Source: Gnetum montanum (Eukaryota > Streptophyta > Gnetopsida > Gnetales > Gnetaceae). From it: DNA of 64,000 nt. Each line of letters begins with the position of its first letter. Position 1 is the stretch's first letter. Where the stretch lies: positions 529,542 to 593,541 of the forward strand of contig MNCI01002242.1 of assembly GCA_015680685.1 (NCBI GenBank). Reading direction: 5' to 3'. The notes beneath the pieces were generated by a model. It was not told where the DNA came from and ran no database searches. It saw nothing but the letters and a program-made list of their open reading frames with translations. The translations under genes were made by a program, and so were the position numbers. Shown piece after piece: positions 45,995 through 56,859 of the stretch.

Positions 45995-46967
45995 CTAGGA
46001 GAAGTAGACTCCCTTTCCTTCTTCTTTGACTCATCTTCATCATCCCCTTGGATGATTTCCTTGACTTGTAAGCTATTTCTTTCTCATCCTTTTTCTTATG
46101 ATATTTTTCCTTCTTTAGGTCAAATTTTGTGATTTTCATTTCAACCTTGAGAGCAAGATCATAGGCTTCATCTAGAGTATCAAGCTCATCGAATGCTAAG
46201 TCTTACTAATATTGCATTCTTAATCCACTAATGAAGTTAGAAGCTTTCCCACACTCATTCTCATGTGCATCATCCATTTTCAAGGTTTTACAAAATTCAA
46301 CATAAAAATCTTTTACCTCTTCATCTCCTTGTCTAAGAAATTTAAGCTTCTTGATGGCTTCATGATGGAAGGATGTCTTCTTAAATTTTTACTTTAGCAT
46401 AAATTCCATGAGTTTCCAACTCTCAATAGTTCTTTCATGTTCTTAAAGGTATTTGAGACATTCCTTGTTCCACCATTTAGCTGCTAATTCTTCAAGTTTA
46501 CTCTCAACAACATAAATCATTATCTTACTAGAAAGTTGCTCAACAAGAAAATACTTATTCATAGTTCTAAGCCAAGAAAGAAAGAAATATGTATCTTTAA
46601 CACCTTTAAAGATGGGAATATCTACATGAGGAACTCTTAAAGCACTTCTTAACATCTTTACAAACCTTTCATCATCATTTTTCTCATTATTAAAAAGAAA
46701 CCTTGGCTCATACCTTTGAGTCCTAGTCCCTTATCTCCTTGGAGTTCTTTGCTCATGTCTTTCTCTTGATCCTTTCAATGGTGTAAAAGGATTCTCATCT
46801 TCAATCTTGTCGTGCCTTCTTCTTAAAGTTTCTCCAAAATCTTGGTATTTGAAGGTCCCTACTTTGGAAAGAACTTCTTGCATTCTAACCACAAAAGCCT
46901 TAAAGGAGTCTTTAAGCTCTTGAATCTCTTATCCAAGATCTTGATTAGTCTTTTTCTTAGGAGCCAT
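45995..46967 (-). pseudogene. Element C gag, N-terminal part
   Basis: ATG at 46967 on the minus strand (MAPKKKTNQDLG). The open frame 46655-46443 and its surroundings read PHVDIPIFKGVKDTYFFLSW, then LRTMNKYFLVEQLSSK and LEELAAKWWN. These are followed by LKFLRQGDEEVKDFYVEFCK and NFISGLRMQY, the classic Ty3/gypsy gag pattern (FxG...FLxWL...YF...A..WW). Few stops occur over 320 codons. Gag is cut at 45995 by element D and its zinc knuckle resumes at 14870. It would form the particle coat. Confidence 0.85.
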
Positions 46968-47014
46968 CCCTTTCTTCCAACCTCTTGTAGATGTGTGAAT
47001 TCCTCTAAACCTTT

Positions 47015-47026
47015 GCTCTGATACCA
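47015..47026 (-). other. Primer-binding site of element C
   Basis: TGGTATCAGAGC on the minus strand, complementary to the 3' end of plant initiator tRNA-Met, six bases after the end of the 5' LTR. Confidence 0.92.
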
Positions 47027-47032
47027 ATCTGG

Positions 47033-47955
47033 TGTAGGGGTTGCACCTCAATAAACCCCAATAGGATCCAATCCTCAACTTCAAAGCATATATAGCTTTG
47101 AAGACAAAAATTAAAAAATGAAATGAATAAAATCTCCTTTATATTAAGAAAACTCTTAAAATACAAAGAAAATATATCAAGATGAGGAGCTAAGCTTAAC
47201 TCAAAACCCTCCCAAGGATCTTAGAGGCCACACTTATCCCCTGTCAATCCTCAATTGCTCACAATGGAGCTTAAGTTCAAGAAAAGACACTCATAAAAGA
47301 TTCTTCTAACCTCTCTCAAGTGCTCTCCCTTGCCTCTCACTTAATTTCCTTACACAAGCTTTCTTCTTGCATAAGCTCTCCTCCTTAAGATCTCTTTCTA
47401 TTTTTCTCTTGGTCAAAGTTAGGCACCAACAATGGTGAATTACATCAATATCTATAAGCAACTAGAAGATAAGAAACCTAGAAACCTTTCCTCAACTCAA
47501 CTTGAGATTCTTTAGATGTTTCCCAAGTCTTCTCACCTTTTTCCCAGTTATTTCCATCATGCTTTTGCTATTTTCATCTTGCTTTCGATGTTTTCCAAAT
47601 TGGAATGGTTGTTTTCTGAAGTTTCTCTAGTCATACAGGTCATCTCTAATCTCCACAACTTGTCTTTGAGTCAACCCAACTCTTGGGAAGGATGTCTACT
47701 ATTTTTCCAAGATTTCTTCTTTGAGGGTTAAGATGTCTTACTTGAGACATCTTGGATATAGCTGAGACGTCTCACCTATTAGGGCTAAATACAAAGACTC
47801 TTGTTTTGAGGTCTAGAACCTTTAGATGCCTCCAAACAAGTTCCCATAGACCCTGAAACCCCCTAAATTCATCAAACTAAGTCCAAAACATCCTAAAACC
47901 TACCAAAACATACATGTAGGGTAGAATCAAGGGAACCAAAAGAGGTGTCCCTACA
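47033..47955 (-). repeat. 5' LTR of element C
   Basis: Minus strand starts TGTAGGGACACCTC and ends CAACCCCTACA. It pairs with 12729-13624. By eye the two differ at many scattered sites and by small indels, more than the LTRs of element A. Confidence 0.9.
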
Positions 47956-48282
47956 CCACCCAAGTAGGTAAACAGGGCTCAATACCCTCTCATTAATGGG
48001 AGGTTTACATAAGATTATAAGGAAATTTGTTAAATCTTTATCAATCACCTTTCTAGAAGATGAAGAATCAATCCCAGTGATGTTATATCTATACATATTC
48101 AATGTAGAGGCATGCTTGAACATAATGCCAAATCTATTTAGAGTATCTCTAGGGAGAAAGTTGGAAGGCAATCTCATCCATCTAAGATAATAAATCCCAT
48201 GTCCATGGTAATGAGTGATAAAAACTTGTTGAAATGGATAAATGTGGCTACACCTATTAATGTTGGGACACTTGGGTTCCAC
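47956..48282 (-). pseudogene. Unidentified coding-like fragment
   Basis: Minus strand open frame from 48282 (MEPKCPNINRCSHIYPF, then GIYYLRWMRLPSNFLPRDTL, then MFKHASTLNMYRYNITGIDS, KVIDKDLTNFLIILC), running into the LTR of element C. Composition is protein-like for over 100 residues, and another frame just upstream (48340-48280: ALRIKAMYFTLWNPSVP) may be its continuation. I do not recognise it. The LTR junction could truncate it. Confidence 0.3.
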
Positions 48283-48299
48283 AGTGTAAAATACATTGC

Positions 48300-49768
48300 C
48301 TTTATTCTTAAAGCTAACATTTTTGAAAAGTACTTGGAAAATCTCAATTCACCCTAGGCCAAAATCTTGCTACATAATTATGGGCAATTAATGCTTCTAC
48401 AAAAAAAATCTTCAAGAAGTATCATTGTTAATATTATCACATACTTGATAAGTATTAATTACCTACCACTGCATGCTACTACCTTGATTATCAAACATTT
48501 ATTCCCTCTAGATCAAATCTTTTAGCCAAATATCCTACTCAAAAGAATTAAAATTTTATATGCTAAATAATTTATCATGTGTTACCCGTAAATGATTTTG
48601 TTATTAAGAATAATATGAACACTTTGCCCCACCACAGTATGTATCATGTCCTGCATGAATACATAACTCACATCCATAATAAAAGTTTCTATGTCAAATA
48701 TGTCTATAATATCTTTTTGAAAAATCAATGGAAGATTATATAACTCAACAAAATATGAAACTTTAGCATATTCTTTAGATTAGACATCAAAATCTAGTCC
48801 TCACTTATGAATAATTAACTCGACATGCTTATGTATAAAATATCATATATCTAGAACATGCTACATCATCGAAGCATTTCTTAACTCATCAAGTAGATAA
48901 AAATGAGACTAATACCTGGCATGAAGGACTTGAATGTCATGTTTTTTTATCACATCGTTTAATTGTGAAATAAAACTCTGATTATGAAAGATTTTGAAGA
49001 AAAGAAAAAATGTGTTGAAATTGAAGATAGGAAAAAATAATATGAAGTTGAAGATATAAAAATCAATTTAAAGTTAATTATAAGAATGATCAAATGTTAA
49101 TAATGAATCCATCAAAGACAAAAGCTACTATATATAATTTTAGAGAAAGTATTGAGTAGCCTAGATAGATAGCTTGTAAGGTAAACTTTTCCTTATCTAA
49201 AAAGAATACTATTAACTCAAATATTAAAAATGATGCCAACAAGAAGCTTATAGTTGATGGAGAAGATTTTTAATGTAAGTTTAATAATAAGTGATGAGAT
49301 GAAGATCTTCCACAAGTAGTATCACTTTCTTACTATGATACAAATATTAGTATTAAGCCATAGTTCTCTCTCTCTAATCCTTTTGTTATTTTAAGTTCAA
49401 GTATGGATGTTAAAAGTGATATAAATTTTGTTACGACTAGAATCTTCCTCCCTACTAATAATTAATTTTCTTCACTTATTTTTTCAAAGTATTAATGGTA
49501 AGGTTGTATAGCTAAGTAGATAATTCTAGAATCATAAAAAATTATATATTTTTTTAATGATGTCTACTCAATGTCAAGCTTGTGAGGTACTCTAGATTCT
49601 ATCTATTCATTATCTATATTTTTTTTGGTTCAACACCCAAATAATTATTGAATAAACAAAGATTAACCAAACCATATACACGAAACAAAAGTAACAAAAT
49701 CCCATAAAAATAGAGCAAAGTATTAAAATATCCTACCTAAAATGATAATTCTATAGAAAGAAAACTTT
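48300..49768. other. AT-rich stretch without recognised genes
   Basis: Highly AT-rich, only short frames. A lysine/glutamate-rich plus-strand segment near 49000-49070 is unremarkable. Confidence 0.45.
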
Positions 49769-49773
49769 GTGTG

Positions 49774-51264
49774 TGTTGGCACATTTAGACCATTCCATGG
49801 AGTAGGCTTTAGGATGTTATGGTGCTTTAACAGGAGCTATACATTTTTTTAAAAAAAAATGGTACTCTAGCAAGCCTACATCACAAGAATCATATCATTA
49901 AGAAATCACTTGAAAGTTTGAAATTAAGAACTGTGATGTCTTACTTGAAGTATTGATTTGGAACCCATATGCTCAAAAATGTCTTTAAAAAATTTTGTGG
50001 TCTAACTGTCTTACTTGATGGTATTGAATTTCGTGATTTGAAGATAACACAAAAAAGCACGCTTCTCTCTTATAAATCTAATGATCAAGAAACAAGCTTT
50101 ATTAAGAGAAGCTTTGAGGAGTTTGAGTTGCAAATCAATATTTAGAGATTTTAAGGAAGGCTATTTTGAAAAAAGATAATTGAAGATTACTTGTAAGATG
50201 GCTTGCTAAAGACATCAATTCAGCAACTTTGTTTTAATCCTATGAGTTCATTTCTTCCTATTTTCTTTTAGTTACTTAGTTAATGGTTTAGATAGTATTG
50301 TGCTTGGTATTTAATTTTGGGACTTTTTTAGGTTGCCTTTATAGCTCTATATTTGTGCAATATTAGACTTCTATTATGGGTTGCCATACAAGAGCTTATG
50401 TTGTAGAAAAGCATATTGAGCAAATTAATAGTAATGTCTTAAAGAAATTGCCTATTTGAGTTTAGGGAATCTAGAAAATATTTGATATTTTGAGATGATT
50501 GAAATAGCTTCTTTATTTTTAAATTTTATTGCCTCAATATTGCAATTTTTATTGCCTCAATTTTTATTATTTGCAATTCTTGACTAGTTTTAACTAGCTA
50601 AATAGACGCTTAGACTTTGTCGTTTACAAGGAATTCTGGTAGTTAAATAGAGTGTCTTCTATGAAATTGCTTATTGACCTCAAAAGGTTTGGACAATTCG
50701 TAATAGATTGAATTGGAATAGCTTTATTGTGAATTGTTTCCTCATGTCAATTTATCTTGCTTAATTGTTTGAGATACCACACAAATTTGCTTTCTTTTCT
50801 TTTCTCTTTCTAAAATCCATTGAATCTCACTCTATTTCTAGTTTTCTTATAGAATTTTCTCTCTAGGGGAAATTAGGAGTAGATTGGTAGAATTGTGCTC
50901 AAACATTTTTATGAAATTTTATTTGTTACAAGTAATGTACTATAGGTACTATATAAACTAAGTGACTTAACAAAATAGGACCTTCAACAACTCACAGTAT
51001 TTGACAAAGTTAGCTGAATTTCTTTTATGATAGCCAATTACAGTCTCATACACAACCTAACCATTTCAACATTCACAACAACAAACACATACTCACATTT
51101 AGTTCATTTCATAACCACTGAATCAATTTGGAGATATTTGGGCCTTGGTGTTGCCAAAGACTAGCAAGCACATGAACCCTATTTGAAGAACACCTTCATT
51201 TCCCATGACCCCGGTGACGAGATCAAAGGCCCCCAATGTTGGGAGTCCCAAACAGTTGCCAACT
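49774..51264 (+). mobile_element. Element F2: second member of the F family
   Basis: Starts TGTTGGCACATTTAGACCAT and ends near CAGTTGCCAAC(T), with GTGTG immediately on both sides (49769-49773 and 51265-51269), though GT-rich sequence makes the duplication less certain. The termini (TGTTGG...CCAAC) look like those of an LTR, so it may be a solo LTR of about 1.49 kb. The first ~40 bp and the last ~1.08 kb match F1 (26065 and 42110-43185). The middle (49830-50170) does not. No gene was seen. Confidence 0.6.
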
Positions 51265-51269
51265 GTGTG

Positions 51270-52139
51270 GCTACAATCTTTCAAATAGGCTTCAAATCCT
51301 AGGCAAAACTACAATTCAATGATTGGATCTAAGTAAAACTTGAAATGAGATTTGAAACTAAGCTCTTACCAAGGTCCTAGTTAACAACATAAATCTAGAT
51401 TTAGCTATTTTTTAATCTAGAATGGTCTTCCTCTCTACTTCTATCTCATAGATATCAACTATATAATTAGATGATCTCTCATCAAATGGTTATTAGGTAT
51501 TTATTCTTGTAAGAATAAGGCATGAATGGACCAAAGGGTAATCTCATGTGAAACTAAAAAATTTTATAATTCTAAAAAATAGTTTAACAATAATATTCTA
51601 ACATGAGCTGGTGCCTAGCTCTAGCCTAATGGACACCTCCTAAGGAAAAGCTAACAATTATGTCTATGCCCCAACTAATAACAAAGTCTAAGGTCAAAAG
51701 CATAACTAATGAAGGAGCTAATACAAGACTCTAAAAATATAAGTAAAAAAGTCTATAAGGTGAAAATAAATTATTAATTATAAAAATACAAAGTAACCCA
51801 AACAAAGCATACCATAAACCAAAGTAGTACCTCACGTGCCAATGACCAATCTAGTATCTAATATATGCTAACTCAAAAATCAAACAAAAGTGTTTGTTAG
51901 TAAGTATATGCTAAAATAAAAGAAAACCCAAAAATACTAAAATTATATAAAAAACTAAAAAAAAATTAGAGTAAAATATTAAAATATGTTTAAAAGAAGG
52001 CAATTACATAGGAGATAGAAAAGCACATAGCTCAAAGCAAAAAAGCATAGTCCATAAAAGAAAAAGATTACTAAAGCATAATACTTAGGCTAGCAAACAA
52101 GACATCAAGGGTTTAAATCACAAACATACCAAGGAATAA
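51270..52139. other. AT-rich spacer, no gene seen
   Basis: A-rich sequence directly before the chromovirus-like pol. A gag would be expected here for an intact element but no gag motif was found, so gag is deleted or decayed beyond recognition. Confidence 0.45.
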
Positions 52140-53330
52140 TGTGTATCTAAGTTAGCAATGTTACAAAGATGCTTTTTATAATTGATGCTAGATGTTTATC
52201 TCGTGGGAAATGGTGTAATCTCTACTAAGGTTGTCCAAAGATTAGATCTATCCAAATTTCCTCACCCAAGGTCCTATAAAGTTCATTGGCTTTCTAAAGA
52301 TCATTATCAAGAAGTGAAAGAGAAACATAATTTTTCTTTTAGGATTGATTCCTATCATGATAAGGCATCTTATGATATTCTTTCAACTAATTATGTTGAT
52401 GTAATTCTTGGTAAATCTTGGAACTTTAACAGCAAGACTACCTTTGATGGGGGCAAACATTTTTAATTTTTGCCTATGGAAAATGATATTCATAAATTGA
52501 TTCCCGTGTCTTTATAGTAGTTCAAAGAAAATATTTCTACTAATTCATCTTTGAATTTTTTGAGTAAGCAAAAATATGTTCAAACTCATGAATAAGATGA
52601 ATATGGTTTCATCATTATGTCAAAAATTGCAGCATGTAAGAAGGAGCAAGCAAGTAAACTTCAAGTAGGGGTACAACATTTAGCACAAGAATTTGTTGGT
52701 GTATTCAAGGGTACATTGAAAAGGCTTCCTCCTATGTGGCCTATTCAACATCAAATTGACTTTATACCAAGGCTAACCATATGAAATAAGAGAGCCTATT
52801 AAATGACACTACATCAAAGGGAGAATCTTCAAAGGCAGGTTAGTGAATTATTCTCAAATGATTTCATTAAGAAGTCAATATTCCCATGTGTAGTACCAAT
52901 AGTGTTCGTGCCTAAAAATGATATCAATGAGATGAGGATGTACATTGAGTTTAGAACTATCAATGGGATAACCATCAAGTACTATTTTCCTATTCATGAA
53001 ATGGATCACGTTCTTGATGCTCTTGCTAATGTTGAAGTCTTTTATAAGATTTATTTGGAGTGATTACCATCAAATAAGAATTATACTCGAGAATAAGTGG
53101 AAACTACTTTAAAAACTCTAGATGGATTGTATGAGTGGTTAGTCATGCCATTTGGACTAACCAGTGCTCCTACTACTTTTATAAGGTTAATGTATGATGT
53201 TGAGAGAATTAATTGGTAAACATTGCATTGTATTTTTTATGATATCTTTGTTTACAATTCCAATGAGGATGATCATGTAACATTTGAGACAAGTGTTCTT
53301 CAAATTACATGAAGTTTAGCTGGTGGTAAA
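52140..53330 (+). pseudogene. Ty3/gypsy (chromovirus-like) protease-RT relic
   Basis: Frame 52182-52466 holds the protease end and spacer: VVQRLDLSKFPHPRSYKVHW, DILSTNYVDVILGKSWNFNS, then TFDGGKHF. RT follows at 52803 with LHQRENLQRQVSELFSNDFI, then VVPIVFVPKNDINEMRMYIE, YYFPIHEMDHVLDALANVEV and, after a stop, [20 protein letters not shown]. The catalytic block is decayed (FYDIFVYN instead of YFDDILVYS). The sequence type is that of plant chromoviruses, the lineage to which element C also seems to belong. Multiple stops show it is dead. Confidence 0.82.
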
Positions 53331-55280
53331 TGTAAAGAAATGTTAGCTTCTCAAAAGGAAGACTATGTATTTGGATCATGTTATCTCCAAAAACCAAGTA
53401 AAGATGGAGGAAGGTAAGATCAAGGTAATTAGAGATTAACCTTCACTAAAAAATGTTAGAGATGTAAGATATTTCTTTGGGCTAGATAGTTTTTATAGAA
53501 GATTTATTAGACATGTCAATTCTATTGCATGGCCAATACTTTCTTGTTTAGAGTACAAATTTTATCTAAGGTGATGAGCAAGAAAAATCATTCCAAGCAT
53601 TAAAGGAAAATATTTTTTATGCTCTAGTGCTTACCATTCTAAACTTTTCCAAGATTTTTGAAATGGAGATGGATGCAAGTGAATTTATGGTTGGTGATTT
53701 TTTATTCCAAGATGATCAACCCATTGCATTTTTCTCAAAGAAGCTAAATGAAGGTAAAAGTATAGTGCCTATAAAAACCAATTGTATTCCATGCTTCAAG
53801 CTATTAAACATCGAAGACATTACTCATTGAGAAGTAAACTTTTTTTTTTAACTAATTATATGACATTGCAATTCTTGAATTCATAAAAGAACTTAAGTGC
53901 TAAGAATACGAAATTGATGAAGTAGCTCCAAGTATCTCACTTTACACTAAAGCATAAAAGTGAAAAAAGTAATGTGATAGCAGATGCCCTTTCTAGGATT
54001 CATGTGGTTAATCATTCATGCATATAAGTAGAGAGACTTAAGGCCTTTACTCCTTTATACACAGATGATGCTAATTTTGATGAGATTTAGAAGGATCTTA
54101 ATGCTCCATTATGTAGTAGAGTGGATAGGTGAAGCGACTATCATCTACAACCTAGACTTCTATTTAACAATGGTGTATGTGTGCCAACTTCTAATTTCAA
54201 GTCAAATATTTTGCATGAGAAGCATACTTGTGGTATGATTAGACATATGGGTAAGACAAAGACCTATGAGCTTATTGAAAAAAGCTACTTCTTGCCAACT
54301 ATACAAAATGATGTAAATAAATTTTCTAGGGACTATCATGTTTGTCAAACATTTAAAGGAGAAAAAGATATTGTTGGTCACTATTTATCTTTGCCCATTC
54401 CTAATACTTCATGGGAGAGTATTTTTATGCATTTTGTATATGGTATTCCAAAGAAATAGTTTGGACATGATTCTATTTTTGTGTAATCTATATATTTTTC
54501 AAATTATGCATTTTATTCCTTGTAAAAGAAACAATCATGCATCTCATGTAGCTCATTTGTTATTCCAACTTCTTGTTAAATTACATGAAATTCCTTTGAA
54601 CATTGTGAATGATAGAGATGTGAAATCTACATGTCACTTTTGAAGATCATTGTAAAAGTTGTTGGGTAATAAATTATCCTTTTCTAGTGTCTATCATCCA
54701 TAAATTGATGGGTAAATGAAGGTTGTGAATAAATCATTGCTAAAGATTTTGAGATATCTTTGTAAAGGTCAACCAAATAGATGGAAAAAATCTCTTGGCT
54801 CATGTTCACTTTAGCTACAACTCTTGTCATTCTAGTACTACGAAAAGTCCATTTATGGTGAATTGTAGGTATTATTCTAGAATGATATATGATTTGAAAA
54901 AAAGTTATGGTTGTGTTTGTGTTAGTTTCGATTTTGTGCAAATCATGCAAGACTTACACAAGCAAGGGAAGATAAATCTTGAAAGCAAGGCAAAAGAGAT
55001 TATTGCTAACAAGAATTTGAGCAAAAAAAAGTTGAGATTTGAAGTTGGTGAAAATGTTTGGCTTCATTTAGGCTAGAAGAGATTGAGAAATGTGAACTAC
55101 TCCAAGGTTAATTCAATGAGAATTGATCCATTTCAAATCAGGACCAAGATAAATGACAATACCTATGAACTCAATATCCCTAATGATCTACTTTTTTTAT
55201 TTTTAATGTTTTAGACTTGACTCCATACCATGGAAAGGTATTTGCAATAGGCTTGGAGGACAACAAGGAGGTTCTCAAAG
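53331..55280 (+). pseudogene. Ty3/gypsy RNase H and integrase relic
   Basis: RNase H: FSKIFEMEMDASEFMVGDFL, then QDDQPIAFFSKKLNEGKS (53640-53780), and later NVIADALSR (near 53970-53998). Integrase: LHEKHTCGMIRHMGKTKTYE, then LPTIQNDVNKFSRDYHVCQT, the H-H-C-C zinc-binding region with the last cysteine changed to T, followed by SWESIFMHFVYGIPK where the first catalytic aspartate (MDFV) has become H. The C-terminal part has LRNVNYSKVNSM and TKINDNTYELNIPNDL (near 55140-55190). No convincing chromodomain after it. Neither LTR was found. Confidence 0.78.
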
Positions 55281-56115
55281 ATGTAGTTGAAGGTGTCACT
55301 TCAAGCATGTCTAGGAAGCAAATTGTTCTACAATCAAGAGAGGCTATTAGAACAAGTGGGAGAAAAAGACATGAGGAACGAATCCACTAAAGTGATCACA
55401 AACTTGAAAATGCACGATGGATTCATAAAAGTGATTTGGGTATGTGGGGCCTTGATGTCATCGCATATGTAAAATTCACTTGAATCTAAGTATATTTTGA
55501 AGGGTAAGAAAGATGATGAGAACATCAATCCATCTCTTTGATGTATTCTACATCCTCTATGTCCTTAGGAGTCACAAGAGTGAAATAATTGTATTTGGTT
55601 TCCTTTTTGGAGTCATTTGTGATGTTTATATGGATTAGGCAAATAACTGCAAGGCCACTATGAATCGTAGGAGGCCACAATTTGTAACTATGAGCAACTA
55701 CAAGTTGTAGTTTGCCATAGTTCATTACCCGAGGGAAAATCTTTCATGTTTCATAATCTTCAGTAGTGTGTAAGATAAAAGAAGCCGCAATTAGTGAATG
55801 TGAGCCATAATCTAGTCATAGTCAGTGAATTGTAATCTACTAGTTATCCTAGTTTGGTTCTAATCCTAGAAGAAAAAGTACTCAAAATTTGGCATGGTTT
55901 ACCAATGTGAAGGTTTGTAAGTCATAGTCCCATCATAGTTTGCAAGATGTGATCTGCTACAACCTATTAGCACTTGTAGTTTCGATAAAAATCAAAATTT
56001 TAAAAGGCATAGATGAATGATCACCTAATGCAATATAAAGACTAGGGATGCTTCTAAAGTGTTCAAGCCCTATCTACCATAGCATTGAAAGATCATGAGA
56101 GTAGAAGAGTATCTC
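55281..56115. other. Degenerate sequence, possibly an old LTR
   Basis: Contains a loose series of motifs like gccacaatttgtaactatga (55630-55960) repeated in variant form. By position it could be the 3' LTR of the chromovirus-like element or the 5' LTR of the copia element, but I found no matching partner. Confidence 0.35.
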
Positions 56116-56134
56116 AATCATTGGGTCCCTTTAA
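56116..56134. other. Target-site duplication of the SINE (left copy)
   Basis: aatcattgggtccctttaa, repeated with one change (c to t) at 56290-56308. Confidence 0.85.
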
Positions 56135-56289
56135 TAATGATATGTTAGCCTAGTGGTAAGACACTTGATTTAGAAGCTCCAAGTCATGGCTTCGATCCTT
56201 GTGGACAATGCTAAGTTATATAAAGTTCTAATTAGACTATATATCATGGAATATATCTATGTTTCACTTATTTCAAGTTCCAACACCCT
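56135..56289 (+). mobile_element. tRNA-derived SINE, 155 bp
   Basis: Box A-like tagcctagtggtaagac (56146-56162) and box B-like ggcttcgatcc (56189-56199) of an internal RNA polymerase III promoter are spaced about 27 bp apart, as in a tRNA head. An AT-rich body with tatataaagttct and tatatatcatgg follows. A 19-bp direct repeat with one mismatch flanks it exactly, the signature of LINE-machinery retroposition. There is no poly(A) tail; the 3' end reads caagttccaacaccct. A bare tRNA pseudogene is less likely because of the ~80-bp body. Confidence 0.8.
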
Positions 56290-56308
56290 AATCATTGGGT
56301 TCCTTTAA
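56290..56308. other. Target-site duplication of the SINE (right copy)
   Basis: aatcattgggttcctttaa; pairs with 56116-56134. Confidence 0.85.
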
Positions 56309-56757
56309 GTGTTTAGGTTGAGCATTTTCTTTAAGGATTATGAGAGTGAGAGAGAATTGTCTTCGGTCTTGTTCCAAATCCTTGAGTATGTTGTACTTCC
56401 AACATTTGTACTCTAAGTTGGTATTGAATAAAGAAGTGTTATTTCTTATTCATGTTTGGTTCTCTTTTGATTCCATTAAAGTTAATTTCTAAGGGAATTT
56501 AGGTTCTTATTGTGCTTGGAATCTACACCATTTTCCACATAAACCTATTAAAGAAGTTCAACAAAATGATATTCCCTATATGTTGGACTGGAGTAAGCAA
56601 CCCTTGAGATCCAAAACAAGCTTTGAAGTGAAACCCATATCCATAAAGGATCAAAGAACAAAGAAACTTCATAATAAAACTATTTCAAAAGTATGCATTC
56701 AATGGTCTAATTGCAACTACGACATGTGGTATCATTATGAAGACTTGTAATTATTCA

Positions 56758-56772
56758 TGGTATCATTTGAGG
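56758..56772 (+). other. Possible primer-binding site of the copia element
   Basis: TGGTATCATTTGAGG, resembling the initiator tRNA-Met site TGGTATCAGAGC. It lies about 340 bp before the protease of the copia element. Gag between them is missing, so the assignment is tentative. Confidence 0.45.
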
Positions 56773-56859
56773 GTTTGTCTTGTGATATTTTAAGGGTCGA
56801 TAACTTAGAGATTATGCCAAGCATAGAGTTGCAAAGTTGGAAAGGTAAGTGATGAGAGC

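Larger units (their letters stand above)
12729..47955 (-). mobile_element. Element C: Ty3/gypsy LTR retrotransposon, hosts the nested elements
   Basis: Two LTRs in the same orientation (5' LTR 47033-47955, 3' LTR 12729-13624), a primer-binding site at 47015-47026 and a polypurine tract at 13625-13650 define the element. Its gag begins at 46967 and is interrupted at 45994 by element D. Reading resumes at 14870 with the zinc knuckle. Removing element D and its target duplication gives a continuous gag frame across the junction, which confirms that C is older. Apart from a protease-to-RT spacer motif, the pol genes are absent, so C was a deleted or non-autonomous copy. The flanking five bases (aatgg left, ccacc right) do not match, so the ends may have been altered by recombination. 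Confidence 0.82.

Noticed and set aside
56141-56215. Functional tRNA gene
   Set aside because: Box A and B are present, but the sequence does not fold into a full cloverleaf by inspection, and the flanking 19-bp duplication extends to a 155-bp unit, so a SINE fits better.
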